Assembly: GCF_003265325.1 (NCBI RefSeq)
Contig: NZ_QGNX01000002.1
Coordinates: 434,001-498,000, forward strand
Direction of reading: 5' to 3'
DNA length: 64,000 nucleotides
DNA from: Oceanibium sediminis
Lineage (GTDB): Bacteria > Pseudomonadota > Alphaproteobacteria > Rhodobacterales > Rhodobacteraceae
This document shows, in pieces, positions 17,572-27,540 of this stretch. The stretch's first letter is position 1; the number at the start of each line of letters is the position of its first letter. The notes below the pieces were generated by a model. It was not told the origin of the DNA. It searched no databases and was given only the letters and a program-made list of their open reading frames with translations. The position numbers and the translations under genes were made by a program.

Positions 17572-17940
17572 TTATTTCTTCTTGCCAGCAATGGCTTTTG
17601 CGGGGCCCTTGCGGGTACGAGCGTTGGTGTGGGTCCGCTGACCCCGCACCGGCAGGCCGCGACGATGACGCAGACCGCGGTAGCAGCCAAGGTCCATCAG
17701 ACGCTTGATGTTCATCGACTTCTCACGGCGAAGGTCGCCTTCGACCATCAGGTTCGCGTCGATGTACTCACGCACTTTCAGCACTTCAGCGTCGGAAAGT
17801 TCGTTCACGCGGCGAGTCAGGTCAACGCCGACCGCTTCGCAGATCTGCTTGGCAGAGGTGTCACCGATGCCATGAATATATGTCAGCGCGATGTGAACGC
17901 GCTTGTTTGTGGGGATGTTTACCCCTGCAATACGAGCCAA
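17572..17940 (-). CDS. rpsM: 30S ribosomal protein S13 (TTG start)
   Basis: 122 residues. The conserved start [14 protein letters not shown] is preceded by TTG, with GGAG seven bases upstream, so initiation at TTG is the best reading; no ATG exists at a sensible position. S13 binds the 30S head, contacts the 50S subunit and reaches P-site tRNA with its basic tail ([21 protein letters not shown]). It heads the alpha-type unit behind its own promoter and a leader hairpin. Confidence 0.95.
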   Translation of the reverse strand: MARIAGVNIPTNKRVHIALTYIHGIGDTSAKQICEAVGVDLTRRVNELSDAEVLKVREYIDANLMVEGDLRREKSMNIKRLMDLGCYRGLRHRRGLPVRGQRTHTNARTRKGPAKAIAGKKK

Positions 17941-17997
17941 ATGTCGTCTCCGTTTCAGTCGCGGTTCCGTAGCGCCAGAACCTTTTTTCACAACGAA

Positions 17998-18025
17998 AGC
18001 CCATCCGCTGACATGCCGATGGGCT
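17998..18025 (-). terminator. Hairpin in the rpsM leader (terminator or attenuator)
   Basis: Arms AGCCCATC / GATGGGCT separated by 12 bases, followed on the minus strand by UUCGUUGUG. It lies between the rpsM promoter candidate and rpsM, so it is transcribed in the rpsM leader; it could also end adk-side transcripts. Confidence 0.5.
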
Positions 18026-18076
18026 CGGGACCTCATGAGAGGGGGTCATGCGACTCGCTCTTTATGAGAAGTGTGC

Positions 18077-18104
18077 AATTTATGAATGATGCAGGGCGTG
18101 TCAA
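18077..18104 (-). promoter_or_regulatory. Promoter of rpsM-rpsK-rpoA-rplQ
   Basis: TTGACA (18099-18104), 16 bases, TAAATT (18077-18082). The -35 box is a perfect consensus. It would give a leader of about 130 nucleotides containing the 17998-18025 hairpin. Confidence 0.65.
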
Positions 18105-18135
18105 CCCCGCACATGCGTCAATCGCGTCGGATCGT

Positions 18136-18282
18136 CTATTTATCGCTGATCCGGTCGCCCCGGATGCGGACCGGGACACGCATTTGCTCAAGCTGAGCCG
18201 CAGTATGCTTGAGGGACGCCCAGACACCCAGACCGCCAAGGGCCAGTAGGATGCCGGGAATTACGATTTCTGAAGCGAACAT
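18136..18282 (-). CDS. Small single-span membrane protein, unknown function
   Basis: A 48-residue frame starting ATG at 18282, with AGGA ten bases upstream. MFASEIVIPGILLALGGLGVWASLK gives one hydrophobic segment (residues 6-23) in two parts here: start MFASEIVIPG, then ILLALGGLGVWASLK; the C-terminal half is charged and ends RIRGDRISDK. It sits between adk and the rpsM promoter, in the same direction as the ribosomal genes. I do not recognise a family. Coding is supported by the ribosome site, an amphipathic plan and a stop just before the next promoter, but it needs conservation evidence. Confidence 0.5.
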   Translation of the reverse strand: MFASEIVIPGILLALGGLGVWASLKHTAAQLEQMRVPVRIRGDRISDK

Positions 18283-18421
18283 CTGTCATCATCCTCGTTG
18301 TACATCCCTAAGATAGGGTGTGCCGATCCGAATGCGAGTCCCCTCATGCCGCAAATGCGACAAATACCGCCTTACGCCCCTCTGGCAGCGGCAGAACCCC
18401 TGCCCCAGGGGGTGCGCGTGG

Positions 18422-19081
18422 TCAGGCGTCAGCAGCCGCCAGCGCGCCGGAAACCCGTGCGGCGACGTCGTCGATCTCTCCGAGGCCGTCGATGGTCTGC
18501 AGCTTGCCCTCGGCGTAGTAGTAGCCGATCAGCGGAGAGGTGTCCTTGTAGTAGGCCAGCAGACGCGTGCGCATCGTTTCCGCATTGTCATCGGGGCGGC
18601 GCTTGAACTCGGTGCCACCGCACTGGTCGCAGGTGCCCTCGACCTTCGTCGGCTTCGTCTGGTCGTGATAGACCGCGCCGCAGTTGCCGCAGGTGAACCG
18701 CCCGGAGACGCGCTGCACCAGTTCCTCGTCATTGGCGATCCGCATCTCGATCACGGCGTCCAGGCGCTTGCCCTTGGCCTTCAGCAACGCGCCCAACGCA
18801 TCGGCCTGGGCCAGGGTGCGCGGGAAGCCATCGAAGATGATGCCATTGCTGCCGACACCGGCGTCGAGTTGTTCCTCGATCAGACCGATCACGATCTCAT
18901 CCGTCACGAGCGAGCCGCTGTCCATGATCTCGGCCACCTGGTTGCCAATCGACGTCCCCGAGGAGCGCGCCGCGCGCAGCATGTCGCCAGTGCTGAGTTG
19001 AACCATGCCCTTTTCGGCAACAAGCTTATGGGCCTGGGTGCCTTTACCGGCCCCAGGCGGACCTAACAGAATAATATTCAT
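18422..19081 (-). CDS. adk: Adenylate kinase (zinc-type long LID)
   Basis: 219 residues converting ATP and AMP to two ADP. P-loop GPPGAGKGT lies at residues 7-15, and [13 protein letters not shown] and the LID domain are clear. The LID contains four Cys in [10 protein letters not shown] and CDQCGG, a zinc-binding form. The start overlaps the secY stop by four bases, the usual secY-adk arrangement. Confidence 0.97.
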   Translation of the reverse strand: MNIILLGPPGAGKGTQAHKLVAEKGMVQLSTGDMLRAARSSGTSIGNQVAEIMDSGSLVTDEIVIGLIEEQLDAGVGSNGIIFDGFPRTLAQADALGALLKAKGKRLDAVIEMRIANDEELVQRVSGRFTCGNCGAVYHDQTKPTKVEGTCDQCGGTEFKRRPDDNAETMRTRLLAYYKDTSPLIGYYYAEGKLQTIDGLGEIDDVAARVSGALAAADA

Positions 19082-20424
19082 CTACGGCTCTTCTTTCGTC
19101 CCTTGCCCCGCAATTTTGACTTCTCGATCAGCCCTTCATACTGGTGCGCCAGCATGTGCGACTGAACCTGTGTGATCGTGTCCATGGTCACGGAAACCAC
19201 GATCAGAAGCGAGGTGCCCCCAAAGTAGAACGGAATCGAAAGCTGCGAAATCAGAATCTCGGGAAGAAGACAAACCGCCGCAAGGTAGGCCGACCCGATG
19301 ACGAGGATCCGGCTGACCACGTAGTCGAGGTAGTCCACCGTGCGCGGCCCCGGGCGGATACCCGGAACGAAGCCGCCCTGCTTCTTCAGGTTGTCTGCCA
19401 CGTCCTCGGACTTGAAGGACACGTTGGCCGTGTAGAAGTAGCTGAAGAAGACGATCAGCGCGACGAAGGTCAGCAGGTACAGCGGTTGGCCGCGTCCGAA
19501 ATAGGCGGCGACCCAGCCCATCACGCCGGTCGCGCCAGCGCCTGAGAAGGTGGTGATCGTCGTCGGCAGCAGCAGCAGCGAAGAGGCGAAGATCGGCGGA
19601 ATCACCCCGGCCGGGTTCAGCTTGATCGGCAGGTTGGAGGATTCCCCGCCGTACATCTTCTGCCCGACCTGGCGGCGCGGGTACTGGATGTGGATCTTGC
19701 GCAAGGCACGTTCGACGAAGACGATGAAGGTGATCGTGACGACGACCATCAGCATGATGCCGATGATGACCGCCGGGCTCAGCGCGCCGGACCGACCCTG
19801 GCTGAAGAACTGCGCCAGCGCGGCGGGAAGTTCGGCGATGATGCCCACGAAGATGATCAGCGAAACGCCGTTGCCGATGCCGCGCGCGGTGATCTGCTCA
19901 CCCAGCCACAGCAGGAACATGGTGCCGCCGACAAGCGTGATCACGCAGGAGGCACGGAAGAACCAGCCCGGATCGAGAACAAGGCCCTGCCCCTCCAGCC
20001 CGATGGCGATTCCATAGGCCTGGAACGTGGCGAGGAAGACCGTCCCGTAACGGGTCCACTGGTTGATCTTCTTGCGGCCCGACTCGCCTTCCTTCTTAAG
20101 CTTTTCAAGCGAAGGGACCATCGCGGTCATGAGCTGCACGATGATCGAGGCCGAGATGTAGGGCATGATCCCCAGGGCAAAGATCGCCATGCGGCTGACC
20201 GCACCCCCGGTGAACATGTTCAGGATGCCCCCGATGCCGCCCTGGGCCTGCTCGAAGAACTGCTGAAGCTCGATGGTATCGATACCGGGAACGGGGATGT
20301 AGGTGCCCACCCGATAGACGATCAAGAGTCCGAGCGCGAAAAGGATCCGCGACTGAAGTTCCTTGGCCTTGCCGAAGGACCCCCAGCTGAGGTTCGCGGC
20401 CATCTGTTCCGCTGCCGATGCCAT
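19078..20424 (-). CDS. secY: Preprotein translocase subunit SecY
   Basis: 448 residues with ten membrane segments, forming the protein-conducting channel with SecE (65 residues, 47.5 kb) and SecG. Family segments are [45 protein letters not shown] and the basic C-terminus [14 protein letters not shown]. It follows rplO by 110 bases; that gap contains a stem with GCGCCGCC arms and a smaller GTGGGCC/GGCCCAC stem. Confidence 0.98.
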   Translation of the reverse strand: MASAAEQMAANLSWGSFGKAKELQSRILFALGLLIVYRVGTYIPVPGIDTIELQQFFEQAQGGIGGILNMFTGGAVSRMAIFALGIMPYISASIIVQLMTAMVPSLEKLKKEGESGRKKINQWTRYGTVFLATFQAYGIAIGLEGQGLVLDPGWFFRASCVITLVGGTMFLLWLGEQITARGIGNGVSLIIFVGIIAELPAALAQFFSQGRSGALSPAVIIGIMLMVVVTITFIVFVERALRKIHIQYPRRQVGQKMYGGESSNLPIKLNPAGVIPPIFASSLLLLPTTITTFSGAGATGVMGWVAAYFGRGQPLYLLTFVALIVFFSYFYTANVSFKSEDVADNLKKQGGFVPGIRPGPRTVDYLDYVVSRILVIGSAYLAAVCLLPEILISQLSIPFYFGGTSLLIVVSVTMDTITQVQSHMLAHQYEGLIEKSKLRGKGRKKSRR

Positions 20425-20534
20425 GTAGCTTGCCTCCCATGACGGCGCCGCCAGACCGTGTTCCCGGTCGGCGGCGCGGTATATTACGCACTAAGGGATG
20501 TATGGTGTGGGCCGAGGGCCCACAACCCTAATCC

Positions 20535-21017
20535 TTACTCGGCCGCCGCTTCGGCTGCCGGGCTTGCGAGGGTCACGCTGCCGCCGGCTTTCTCGACCGC
20601 GTCAATCGCGGCTTTCGAGGCGCCGGTCACGGTCAGTTTCAGCTTGGCGCTGATCTCACCCTTGGCGAGCAGACGGACACCGTCCAGCTTGCGGCGCACG
20701 ATCCCGGCTTCGACCAGCAGGTCCTCGGTGATGTCGGCTTTCGCATCCAGCGTGCCGGCATCGACGAACTTCTGCAGCAGGCCGACGTTGATCACCGCGT
20801 ACTTCTTCGCGTTCGGCTTGGTAAAGCCACGCTTGGGAAGACGCTGGTAGAGCGGCATCTGGCCACCCTCGAAGGCGTTGATCGACACGCCCGAACGGGA
20901 CTTCTGACCCTTGATACCACGGCCAGCAGTCTTACCCTTGCCCGAACCGGGGCCGCGGGCGATCCGCTTCTTCTTGCGGGCCGCACCTGGGTTGTCGCGC
21001 AGTTCATTGAGTTTCAT
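20535..21017 (-). CDS. rplO: 50S ribosomal protein L15
   Basis: 160 residues beginning [29 protein letters not shown], the typical glycine-rich and basic N-terminus; an Ala-rich tail ends the protein. L15 joins late in 50S assembly. It starts a new transcription unit by sequence evidence: terminator and promoter lie in the 249-base gap before it. Ribosome site GGAG lies before the ATG at 21017. Confidence 0.97.
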   Translation of the reverse strand: MKLNELRDNPGAARKKKRIARGPGSGKGKTAGRGIKGQKSRSGVSINAFEGGQMPLYQRLPKRGFTKPNAKKYAVINVGLLQKFVDAGTLDAKADITEDLLVEAGIVRRKLDGVRLLAKGEISAKLKLTVTGASKAAIDAVEKAGGSVTLASPAAEAAAE

Positions 21018-21110
21018 GACGCTTCTCCTTTGGCCGGACATGCCCAATGAGCGTCAAACAGGGCAGCCACGGCGTTGCTGATAAGCGGCCTGCGGTCAGG
21101 CCACCGGCGG

Positions 21111-21139
21111 CGTATAACGGGATGTCGCGCGGGGTGCAA
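21111..21139 (-). promoter_or_regulatory. Internal promoter in front of rplO-secY-adk
   Basis: TTGCAC (21134-21139), 17 bases, TATACG (21111-21116). It has the same architecture as the rpmC promoter and lies just downstream of a terminator hairpin. Confidence 0.6.
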
Positions 21140-21216
21140 GCCCACAGGGCGCTAATGGCCCCCCTGCCCCCGCATTTGCCCGCTACAGGGCAGCAGACGC
21201 CAGGGGCCGCAAACGA

Positions 21217-21243
21217 AAACGCCCCGCACAGGGCGGGGCGTTT
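21217..21243 (-). terminator. Rho-independent terminator between rpmD and rplO
   Basis: Perfect 11-bp stem AAACGCCCCGC / GCGGGGCGTTT with a 5-base loop, followed on the minus strand by UUCGUUUGC (UUUU counted with the stem end). It begins about 24 bases after the rpmD stop. Confidence 0.7.
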
Positions 21244-21266
21244 CATGGATCCGAAGGCGGGGCGGT

Positions 21267-21455
21267 TCAGCCGCGCTCTTCGATGATCTGGACCAGATGC
21301 GGGATCTTGTTGACCATGCCGCGCACGGCGGGCGTGTCTTCAAGTTCACGCGTCTTGTGCATCTTGTTCAGGCCAAGACCGATCAGCGTACGGCGCTGTT
21401 CGGCCGGGCGGCGGATCGGAGAACCGACCTGCTTCACGACGATGGTTTTTGCCAT
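21267..21455 (-). CDS. rpmD: 50S ribosomal protein L30
   Basis: 62 residues, [17 protein letters not shown], with [24 protein letters not shown]. The ATG at 21455 has GGAGG seven bases upstream. Small non-essential type 50S protein; last gene before the terminator at 21217. Confidence 0.96.
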   Translation of the reverse strand: MAKTIVVKQVGSPIRRPAEQRRTLIGLGLNKMHKTRELEDTPAVRGMVNKIPHLVQIIEERG

Positions 21456-21457
21456 GC

Positions 21458-22033
21458 TCAAGCCTCCGCGGTTTCTGCTTCGGCCGCGGCCGGTGCAGCG
21501 TCGGTCTTGGGCAGGATGTCGGCCACCTTCTTGCCACGGCGCGCTGCGACGTGACGGGGGCTGGCTTCCTTCTTCAGACCATCGATGGTGGCGCGGATCA
21601 TGTTGTAGGGGTTCTGGGACCCGGTCGACTTCGCGACCACGTCCTGAACGCCCAGCATCTCGAACACCGCGCGGCAGGGACCACCGGCGATCACGCCGGT
21701 ACCTGCGGGTGCGCTGCGCATCACCACCTTGCCGGCGCCGTGACGGCCCTGCATGTCGTGGTGCAGCGTGCGACCCTCACGCAGGGGAACGCGAATCATA
21801 CCGCGCTTGGCTGCCTCGGTCGCCTTGCGGATCGCCTCGGGCACTTCCTTGGCCTTGCCCTTGCCGAAGCCGACGCGGCCCTTCTGGTCGCCAACAACCA
21901 CGAGAGCAGCAAAGCCGAAGCGCTTACCCCCCTTCACGGTCTTGGAGACCCGGTTGATCGCGACCAGGCGGTCGGCGAATTCCGGGGTTTCGTCGCGGTT
22001 ACGACGGTCCCGGCGATTGTCGTCTCTTGCCAT
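21458..22033 (-). CDS. rpsE: 30S ribosomal protein S5
   Basis: 191 residues. The S5 double-stranded RNA-binding domain reads [27 protein letters not shown] and the C-terminal domain [22 protein letters not shown]. It lines the mRNA entry channel and affects decoding fidelity. An Ala-rich tail exceeds the E. coli protein by about 25 residues. Confidence 0.98.
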   Translation of the reverse strand: MARDDNRRDRRNRDETPEFADRLVAINRVSKTVKGGKRFGFAALVVVGDQKGRVGFGKGKAKEVPEAIRKATEAAKRGMIRVPLREGRTLHHDMQGRHGAGKVVMRSAPAGTGVIAGGPCRAVFEMLGVQDVVAKSTGSQNPYNMIRATIDGLKKEASPRHVAARRGKKVADILPKTDAAPAAAEAETAEA

Positions 22034-22045
22034 AACAGTCGCTCC

Positions 22046-22405
22046 TTAAAACTTCAGGCCGCCTTCACGGGCGGCGTCGGCAAGCGCCTTGACCTTCCCG
22101 TGAAAGAGGAATCCGCCACGATCGAAATAAACGGCCTCGACGCCCGCGGCTTTCGCACGCTCGGCAATCGCGGAACCGATCTTGGCCGCGGCTTCGATGT
22201 TGTTCTTGCCCACCAGGCCGAAGTCCTTCTCCAGGGTGGAGGCCGATGCCAGGGTCTTGCCCTGGGCATCGTCGATCACCTGAACGGAGATGTTCTTCGA
22301 CGAGCGGTGAACGCTCAGACGGGGACGGCCATCAGCCATCTTCCGCAGTTTGGACCGGACGCGCATACGGCGCGAACGGAACAGATCTCGTTTAGAGTTT
22401 GCCAT
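22046..22405 (-). CDS. rplR: 50S ribosomal protein L18
   Basis: 119 residues with [18 protein letters not shown] and the C-terminal [29 protein letters not shown]. Binds 5S rRNA together with L5 in the central protuberance. Confidence 0.98.
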   Translation of the reverse strand: MANSKRDLFRSRRMRVRSKLRKMADGRPRLSVHRSSKNISVQVIDDAQGKTLASASTLEKDFGLVGKNNIEAAAKIGSAIAERAKAAGVEAVYFDRGGFLFHGKVKALADAAREGGLKF

Positions 22406-22417
22406 ATCGTTGCGCCC

Positions 22418-22951
22418 TTACTTCTTCTTCCCTTCCTTGCGGAAGATGAACTCGTCTTTGTACTTGATGCCCTTGCCCTTGTAGGGCTCCGGCGCGCGCC
22501 ACTCGCGAATGTTCGCTGCGACCTGCCCGACGACCTGCTGATCGATACCCTCGATCGTGATCTCCGTCGGCTTGGGTGCGACGATGGTCACGGTGTCCGG
22601 GATCTCGAACTCGACATCGTGCGAATACCCGAGGCTGAGCTTCAGGACCTTGCCCTGAACAGCCGCACGGTAACCAACACCGTTGATCTCGAGCTCTTTC
22701 TTAAAGCCGGTGGTCACGCCGGTCACCAGGTTCTGAACCTGGGTCCGCGACGTACCCCACTGCTGGCGCGCCCGCTTGGACGTGCCACGTGGGGTCACTG
22801 TGACGGCGTTGTCTTCAACCTTTACGGTCACGTCATCCGTGGCCGTAAAGCTGCGGGTGCCCTTGGGCCCCTTAACTTCGATCGACTGGCCCGACACGGT
22901 GGCGGTGACGCCTCCGGGCAGCTCGACCGGTTTCTTACCAATACGAGACAT
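22418..22951 (-). CDS. rplF: 50S ribosomal protein L6
   Basis: 177 residues, [19 protein letters not shown], with the C-terminal signature [15 protein letters not shown]. It contacts 23S rRNA close to the sarcin-ricin loop, where elongation factors bind. Confidence 0.98.
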   Translation of the reverse strand: MSRIGKKPVELPGGVTATVSGQSIEVKGPKGTRSFTATDDVTVKVEDNAVTVTPRGTSKRARQQWGTSRTQVQNLVTGVTTGFKKELEINGVGYRAAVQGKVLKLSLGYSHDVEFEIPDTVTIVAPKPTEITIEGIDQQVVGQVAANIREWRAPEPYKGKGIKYKDEFIFRKEGKKK

Positions 22952-22963
22952 GTGTCAGCCCCC

Positions 22964-23362
22964 TCAGAAGATCGTGCACAGGACCTCGCCGCCAACATTG
23001 GCAGCGCGGGCTTGTGCATCGGACATGATGCCCTTGGGCGTGGAGACGATCGCCACACCCAGGCCCTGACGGACCTGCGGGATTTCCTTGACGCCGGAAT
23101 ATACACGACGGCCGGGCTTGGACACGCGACGCAGTTCGCGGATCACGGGCTCACCGTCGTAGTACTTCAGGCTGATCTCCAGCTCCGGGTGACCGGCAGC
23201 GGAAGTCTTCTTCTCATAGCCGCGAATGTAGCCCTCTTCGAGGAGCACATCCAGCACCCACGCGCGGACCTTGGAGGCCGGCGTGCGCACGGTGGACTTG
23301 CCCCGCATCTGAGAGTTGCGGATCCGGGTCAGCATATCGCCGATAGGGTCGTTTACAGACAT
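22964..23362 (-). CDS. rpsH: 30S ribosomal protein S8
   Basis: 132 residues, [18 protein letters not shown], ending with the conserved [25 protein letters not shown] primary 16S binder and, in E. coli, the translational regulator of the spc operon. The ATG at 23362 is preferred over an upstream extension because it gives the standard N-terminus. Confidence 0.98.
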   Translation of the reverse strand: MSVNDPIGDMLTRIRNSQMRGKSTVRTPASKVRAWVLDVLLEEGYIRGYEKKTSAAGHPELEISLKYYDGEPVIRELRRVSKPGRRVYSGVKEIPQVRQGLGVAIVSTPKGIMSDAQARAANVGGEVLCTIF

Positions 23363-23375
23363 CGCAAATCCCTCC

Positions 23376-23681
23376 TTACCAGCTAGATTTGACCATGCCG
23401 GGGATCTGGCCATTGGAGGCGAGATCGCGCAGCGCGATACGGGACATCTTCAGCTTCCGGTAGTAGGAACGCGGGCGCCCCGTAACCATGCAGCGGTTGT
23501 TCAGACGGGTCGCCGAGGAGTTGCGCGGCAGTTTGGCCAGGGCCAGACGCGCCTTGAAACGCTCTTCCATCGGGAGGTCTTCATTCTTGGCGATCTCTTT
23601 CAGAGCAGCGCGCTTGGCGGCGTATTTCGCCACCAGCTTTTCGCGCTTTTTCTGACGCTCGATCATACTGACTTTCGCCAT
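23376..23681 (-). CDS. rpsN: 30S ribosomal protein S14 (long, zinc-free form)
   Basis: 101 residues, [20 protein letters not shown]. There are no CxxC pairs, so this is the zinc-independent long form. The C-terminal [28 protein letters not shown] segment binds 16S rRNA in the head. Confidence 0.98.
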   Translation of the reverse strand: MAKVSMIERQKKREKLVAKYAAKRAALKEIAKNEDLPMEERFKARLALAKLPRNSSATRLNNRCMVTGRPRSYYRKLKMSRIALRDLASNGQIPGMVKSSW

Positions 23682-23700
23682 GTGCTTCTCTCCTTTCCGC

Positions 23701-24253
<553 letters not shown>

Positions 24254-24261
<8 letters not shown>

Positions 24262-24568
24262 CGATCACTTCCCCCGATTTCTTCGCATAGCGAACCTTCT
24301 TGTCGCCTTCCATCTTGAAGCCAACACGGGTCGGGCCGCCCTCTTTCGGGTCGATCAGGGCCAGGTTGCTCAGCTGGATCGGCATCGGGGTCGGGATACG
24401 ACCGCCCTGGGATGCCTGGGACTGCTTGGTGTGGCGAATGGCGACGTTCACGCCATCGACGACGGCCTTGCCGACTTTGGGCAGAACCTGGGTGATCTCA
24501 CCCTGGCGGCCCTTGTCCTTGCCGGCCAGCACGATGACCTTGTCACCCTTGCGGAGTTTGGCAGCCAT
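24254..24568 (-). CDS. rplX: 50S ribosomal protein L24
   Basis: 104 residues with a KOW motif ([24 protein letters not shown]). An early 50S assembly initiator near the tunnel exit. Its ATG shares two bases with the rplN stop (TAATG). Confidence 0.98.
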
Positions 24569-24936
24569 TACAGCACCTCCGGAGCAAGCGAGATGATTTT
24601 CATGAAGCTCTTCGCCCGCAACTCACGCACGACCGGTCCGAAGATACGGGTGCCGACCGGCTCCCCCGCGTTGTTCAGGATGACGGCGGCGTTGCGGTCG
24701 AAGCGGATGGCGGTGCCATCTTCGCGGCGGACTTCCTTGGCGGTGCGCACGACGACGGCCTTGCGGACGTCACCCTTCTTCACACGACCACGCGGAATAG
24801 CCTCCTTGACCGACACCACGATGATGTCGCCCACGGAGGCGTACTTGCGTTTGGAACCGCCCAGGACCTTGATGCACTGAACCCGGCGAGCGCCGGAGTT
24901 GTCAGCAACATCCAGATTGGTCTGCATCTGGATCAT
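24568..24936 (-). CDS. rplN: 50S ribosomal protein L14
   Basis: 122 residues, [17 protein letters not shown], with [22 protein letters not shown]. It forms an intersubunit bridge and the silencing-factor RsfS docking site. Sixty bases after rpsQ. Confidence 0.98.
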   Translation of the reverse strand: MIQMQTNLDVADNSGARRVQCIKVLGGSKRKYASVGDIIVVSVKEAIPRGRVKKGDVRKAVVVRTAKEVRREDGTAIRFDRNAAVILNNAGEPVGTRIFGPVVRELRAKSFMKIISLAPEVL

Positions 24937-24997
24937 TTGGTTTCTCCCGACCTGCGGGGCTCATCCCCGCGGTTTCGTTTAACCGGTTGGTTACCGC

Positions 24998-25228
24998 TTA
25001 TTCGGCGATAACCTCCCAGCGTTTGTTCTTGGAAACGGGCGCGCATTCCTGAATGCGCACGGAGTCCCCAACCTTGAAAGTCTCGTTCGCGTCATGCGCA
25101 CGGTACTTTTTCGATTTACGGATCGTCTTTTTCAGAACCGGGTGCGTGAAACGACGCTCCACGGAAACGGTGACGGTCTGTGCGTTGGCGTCCGACGTTA
25201 CGGTGCCCGAAAGGATACGTTTGGGCAT
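24998..25228 (-). CDS. rpsQ: 30S ribosomal protein S17
   Basis: 76 residues, [27 protein letters not shown], with the OB-fold core and [21 protein letters not shown] primary 16S rRNA binder. One base separates it from rpmC. Confidence 0.98.
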   Translation of the reverse strand: MPKRILSGTVTSDANAQTVTVSVERRFTHPVLKKTIRKSKKYRAHDANETFKVGDSVRIQECAPVSKNKRWEVIAE

Positions 25229-25229
25229 C

Positions 25230-25436
25230 TTACGCCTCCTGGGCGGCAGCTGCCGCTTTCTCGTTGAGAATCGTCTTCACGCGGGCGGCGTCACGGCGGA
25301 CGACGCGCATGCGCGAGGTGTTTTCCATCTGGCCGGTGGCCGCCTGAAAGCGAAGGTTGAATGCCTCCTTCTTCAGGTTTTCAAGCTCCGTACGAAGCTC
25401 TTCGGGGGTCTTGTCCCGCAGTTCGCTGGCGTTCAT
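25230..25436 (-). CDS. rpmC: 50S ribosomal protein L29
   Basis: 68 residues, [31 protein letters not shown], a two-helix hairpin at the tunnel exit beside L23. By sequence it starts a new transcription unit: a terminator follows rplP and a good promoter lies about 80 bases before this gene. Confidence 0.97.
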   Translation of the reverse strand: MNASELRDKTPEELRTELENLKKEAFNLRFQAATGQMENTSRMRVVRRDAARVKTILNEKAAAAAQEA

Positions 25437-25516
25437 GTGCCAAGTCCTTTTTCAACATCACCGGTCGGCCCCCCGAGGGGTCACCTTTGATCCGGTGGAG
25501 GTCTGGTGAAGACGCG

Positions 25517-25545
25517 CGTATAGGGGGTTTTCCCGAGGTTGGCAA
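25517..25545 (-). promoter_or_regulatory. Internal promoter in front of rpmC
   Basis: TTGCCA (25540-25545), 17 bases, TATACG (25517-25522). It would start RNA near 25510, giving a 75-nucleotide leader. It closely matches the rplO promoter in both boxes and spacing. Confidence 0.6.
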
Positions 25546-25663
25546 GGGGGTCGTACCCGGGGCGACAAGAATCCCGGCCCATGAGGCTCTGCCCGGGGCG
25601 CGCCACCGTACCGCGGGCTGCGAAGGATCCCCCTTCCCGCCCCGACGCCGGGCCCTGAAACGG

Positions 25664-25693
25664 AAAAGCCCCCGCCGATCGCTCGGCAGGGGC
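25664..25693 (-). terminator. Rho-independent terminator between rplP and rpmC
   Basis: An 11-bp stem with one mismatch (GCCCCTGCCGA / TCGGCGGGGGC on the minus strand), a 4-base loop, then UUUUCCGUUU. It begins about 35 bases after the rplP stop. The rest of the 291-base gap holds the rpmC promoter and no gene. Confidence 0.7.
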
Positions 25694-25727
25694 CCAATTC
25701 GTGGGGTGGGTCAGAAACCCACCGAAC

Positions 25728-26141
25728 TTACCAGTCTTCGCGCTGAACGAAGCGGCACTTCACGGGCAGCTTCATCGCGGCCAGGCGCAGGGCTTCCTGG
25801 GCGACGTCGAGCGGCACACCGTCGATTTCGAACATCACGCGGCCCGGCTTGACCTTGGCTGCCCAGTATTCGACGGAACCCTTACCTTTACCCATCCGGA
25901 CTTCCGTGGGCTTCTTGGACACGGGTACATCGGGGAAGATGCGGATCCAGACACGGCCCTGACGCTTCATGTGACGGGTCATGGCACGACGTGCGGCTTC
26001 GATCTGGCGCGCGGTGACACGCTCCGGCTCGGTCGCCTTCAGGCCGAAGGTGCCGAAGTTCAGGTCGAAACCGCCCTTCGCGTCACCCTTGATGCGGCCC
26101 TTGAACTGCTTGCGGTATTTCGTACGCTTTGGTGAAAGCAT
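25728..26141 (-). CDS. rplP: 50S ribosomal protein L16
   Basis: 137 residues, [24 protein letters not shown], with the conserved [24 protein letters not shown] loop. It helps position A-site tRNA. It is followed by a terminator, unlike the uninterrupted L16-L29-S17 order of the E. coli S10 operon. Confidence 0.98.
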   Translation of the reverse strand: MLSPKRTKYRKQFKGRIKGDAKGGFDLNFGTFGLKATEPERVTARQIEAARRAMTRHMKRQGRVWIRIFPDVPVSKKPTEVRMGKGKGSVEYWAAKVKPGRVMFEIDGVPLDVAQEALRLAAMKLPVKCRFVQREDW

Positions 26142-26171
26142 GACTTATTCCTCTCGGGGTAGGGGCTGTCC

Positions 26172-26873
26172 TCAGCGGCGCTGCGGACGGCCACCCCCAC
26201 CTTCCTGAAGTTCCGACTGGCGACGATCGCGGGCTTGCGGATCATGCTCCATGATCTCGCCCTTGAAGATCCAGACCTTGATGCCGATGATCCCGTAAGC
26301 GGTCAGCGCCTCGTAATGCGCGTAGTCGATGTCCGCACGCAGGGTGTGCAGGGGCACACGGCCCTCACGGTACCACTCGGTACGGGCGATCTCCGCCCCG
26401 CCGAGACGGCCGGCCAGGTTCACACGGATCCCGAGGGCGCCCATGCGCATGGCGTTCTGCACCGCACGCTTCATCGCGCGACGGAAGCTCACCCGGCGCT
26501 CAAGCTGCTGACCGATGTTCTCTGCCACCAGGGCGGCGTCGATCTCGGGCTTGCGGACCTCGACGATGTTGAGGTGCAGCTCGGACTTCGTGAACTCGCT
26601 CAGCTTCTTGCGCAGCGCTTCGATATCCGCGCCCTTCTTGCCGATGATGACACCGGGACGGGCAGCGTGGATCGTGACGCGGCACTTCTTGTGCGGACGC
26701 TCGATGATCACCCGGGAGATACCGGCCTGCGCGCAGTTCTTCTTGATGTATGCGCGGATGGCGAGATCTTCGTGCAGCAGGTCGCCGTATTCCTTGCGGT
26801 CGGCATACCAGCGGCTGTCCCAGGTGCGGTTGACCTGCAGGCGCAGGCCGATGGGGTTTACTTTGTGGCCCAT
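26172..26873 (-). CDS. rpsC: 30S ribosomal protein S3
   Basis: 233 residues, [24 protein letters not shown], with a KH domain ([20 protein letters not shown]) and the C-terminal domain [30 protein letters not shown]. Part of the mRNA entry helicase site. The tail ends in a Gly-rich basic run. Confidence 0.98.
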   Translation of the reverse strand: MGHKVNPIGLRLQVNRTWDSRWYADRKEYGDLLHEDLAIRAYIKKNCAQAGISRVIIERPHKKCRVTIHAARPGVIIGKKGADIEALRKKLSEFTKSELHLNIVEVRKPEIDAALVAENIGQQLERRVSFRRAMKRAVQNAMRMGALGIRVNLAGRLGGAEIARTEWYREGRVPLHTLRADIDYAHYEALTAYGIIGIKVWIFKGEIMEHDPQARDRRQSELQEGGGGRPQRR

Positions 26874-27253
26874 TAGGCTTGCTCCTCGATCTGGCGCACC
26901 TTGATGGTGACCTGGCTGAACGGCTTCAGGATCTTGCCGAACCGACCACGAGCCCGGGGACGCCCGCGCTTCATGACCAGGTTCTTGCCGACATAGGCTT
27001 CGACCACGACCAGCTCATCCACATCCAGGTTGTGGTTGTTCTCGGCGTTGGCGATGGCGGACTGAAGGGTTTTCTTCACGTCCTCCGCGATCCGTTTCTT
27101 GGAGAAGGTCAGATCGTTCAGCGCCTTGTCGACCGGCTTGCCACGGATCATCGCCGCTACCAGGTTCAGCTTCTGGGGCGAGGTACGCAGCATGCGGCTG
27201 ACGGCCATCGCCTCGTTCTCCGCCACGCGGCGGGGGTTTTTCTCTTTACCCAT
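26873..27253 (-). CDS. rplV: 50S ribosomal protein L22
   Basis: 126 residues with [23 protein letters not shown] and the tunnel-lining hairpin followed by [14 protein letters not shown]. The hairpin helps form the exit-tunnel constriction and macrolide site. Stop and rpsC start share one base. Confidence 0.98.
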   Translation of the reverse strand: MGKEKNPRRVAENEAMAVSRMLRTSPQKLNLVAAMIRGKPVDKALNDLTFSKKRIAEDVKKTLQSAIANAENNHNLDVDELVVVEAYVGKNLVMKRGRPRARGRFGKILKPFSQVTIKVRQIEEQA

Positions 27254-27258
27254 CGGGC

Positions 27259-27537
27259 TTACCTCCGCTTCGCTTTTTTGTCGGCCGCATGGCCGTAATA
27301 CGTACGTGTCGGGGAATACTCACCGAACTTCTGGCCGATCATATCCTCGGTGACGCTCACCGGGATGTGCTTGTGACCGTTGTAGACACCAAACGTCAGA
27401 CCCACGAACTGGGGCAGGATGGTGGAACGACGGGACCAGATCTTGATCACTTCTTTGCGGCCAGACTCGCGCGACTTCTCCGCCTTTTTCAGGACGTAGC
27501 TATCGACGAACGGACCTTTCCATACAGAACGTGCCAT
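27259..27537 (-). CDS. rpsS: 30S ribosomal protein S19
   Basis: 92 residues, [21 protein letters not shown], with [35 protein letters not shown]. It pairs with S13 in the 30S head. Confidence 0.98.
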   Translation of the reverse strand: MARSVWKGPFVDSYVLKKAEKSRESGRKEVIKIWSRRSTILPQFVGLTFGVYNGHKHIPVSVTEDMIGQKFGEYSPTRTYYGHAADKKAKRR

Positions 27538-27540
27538 GTC

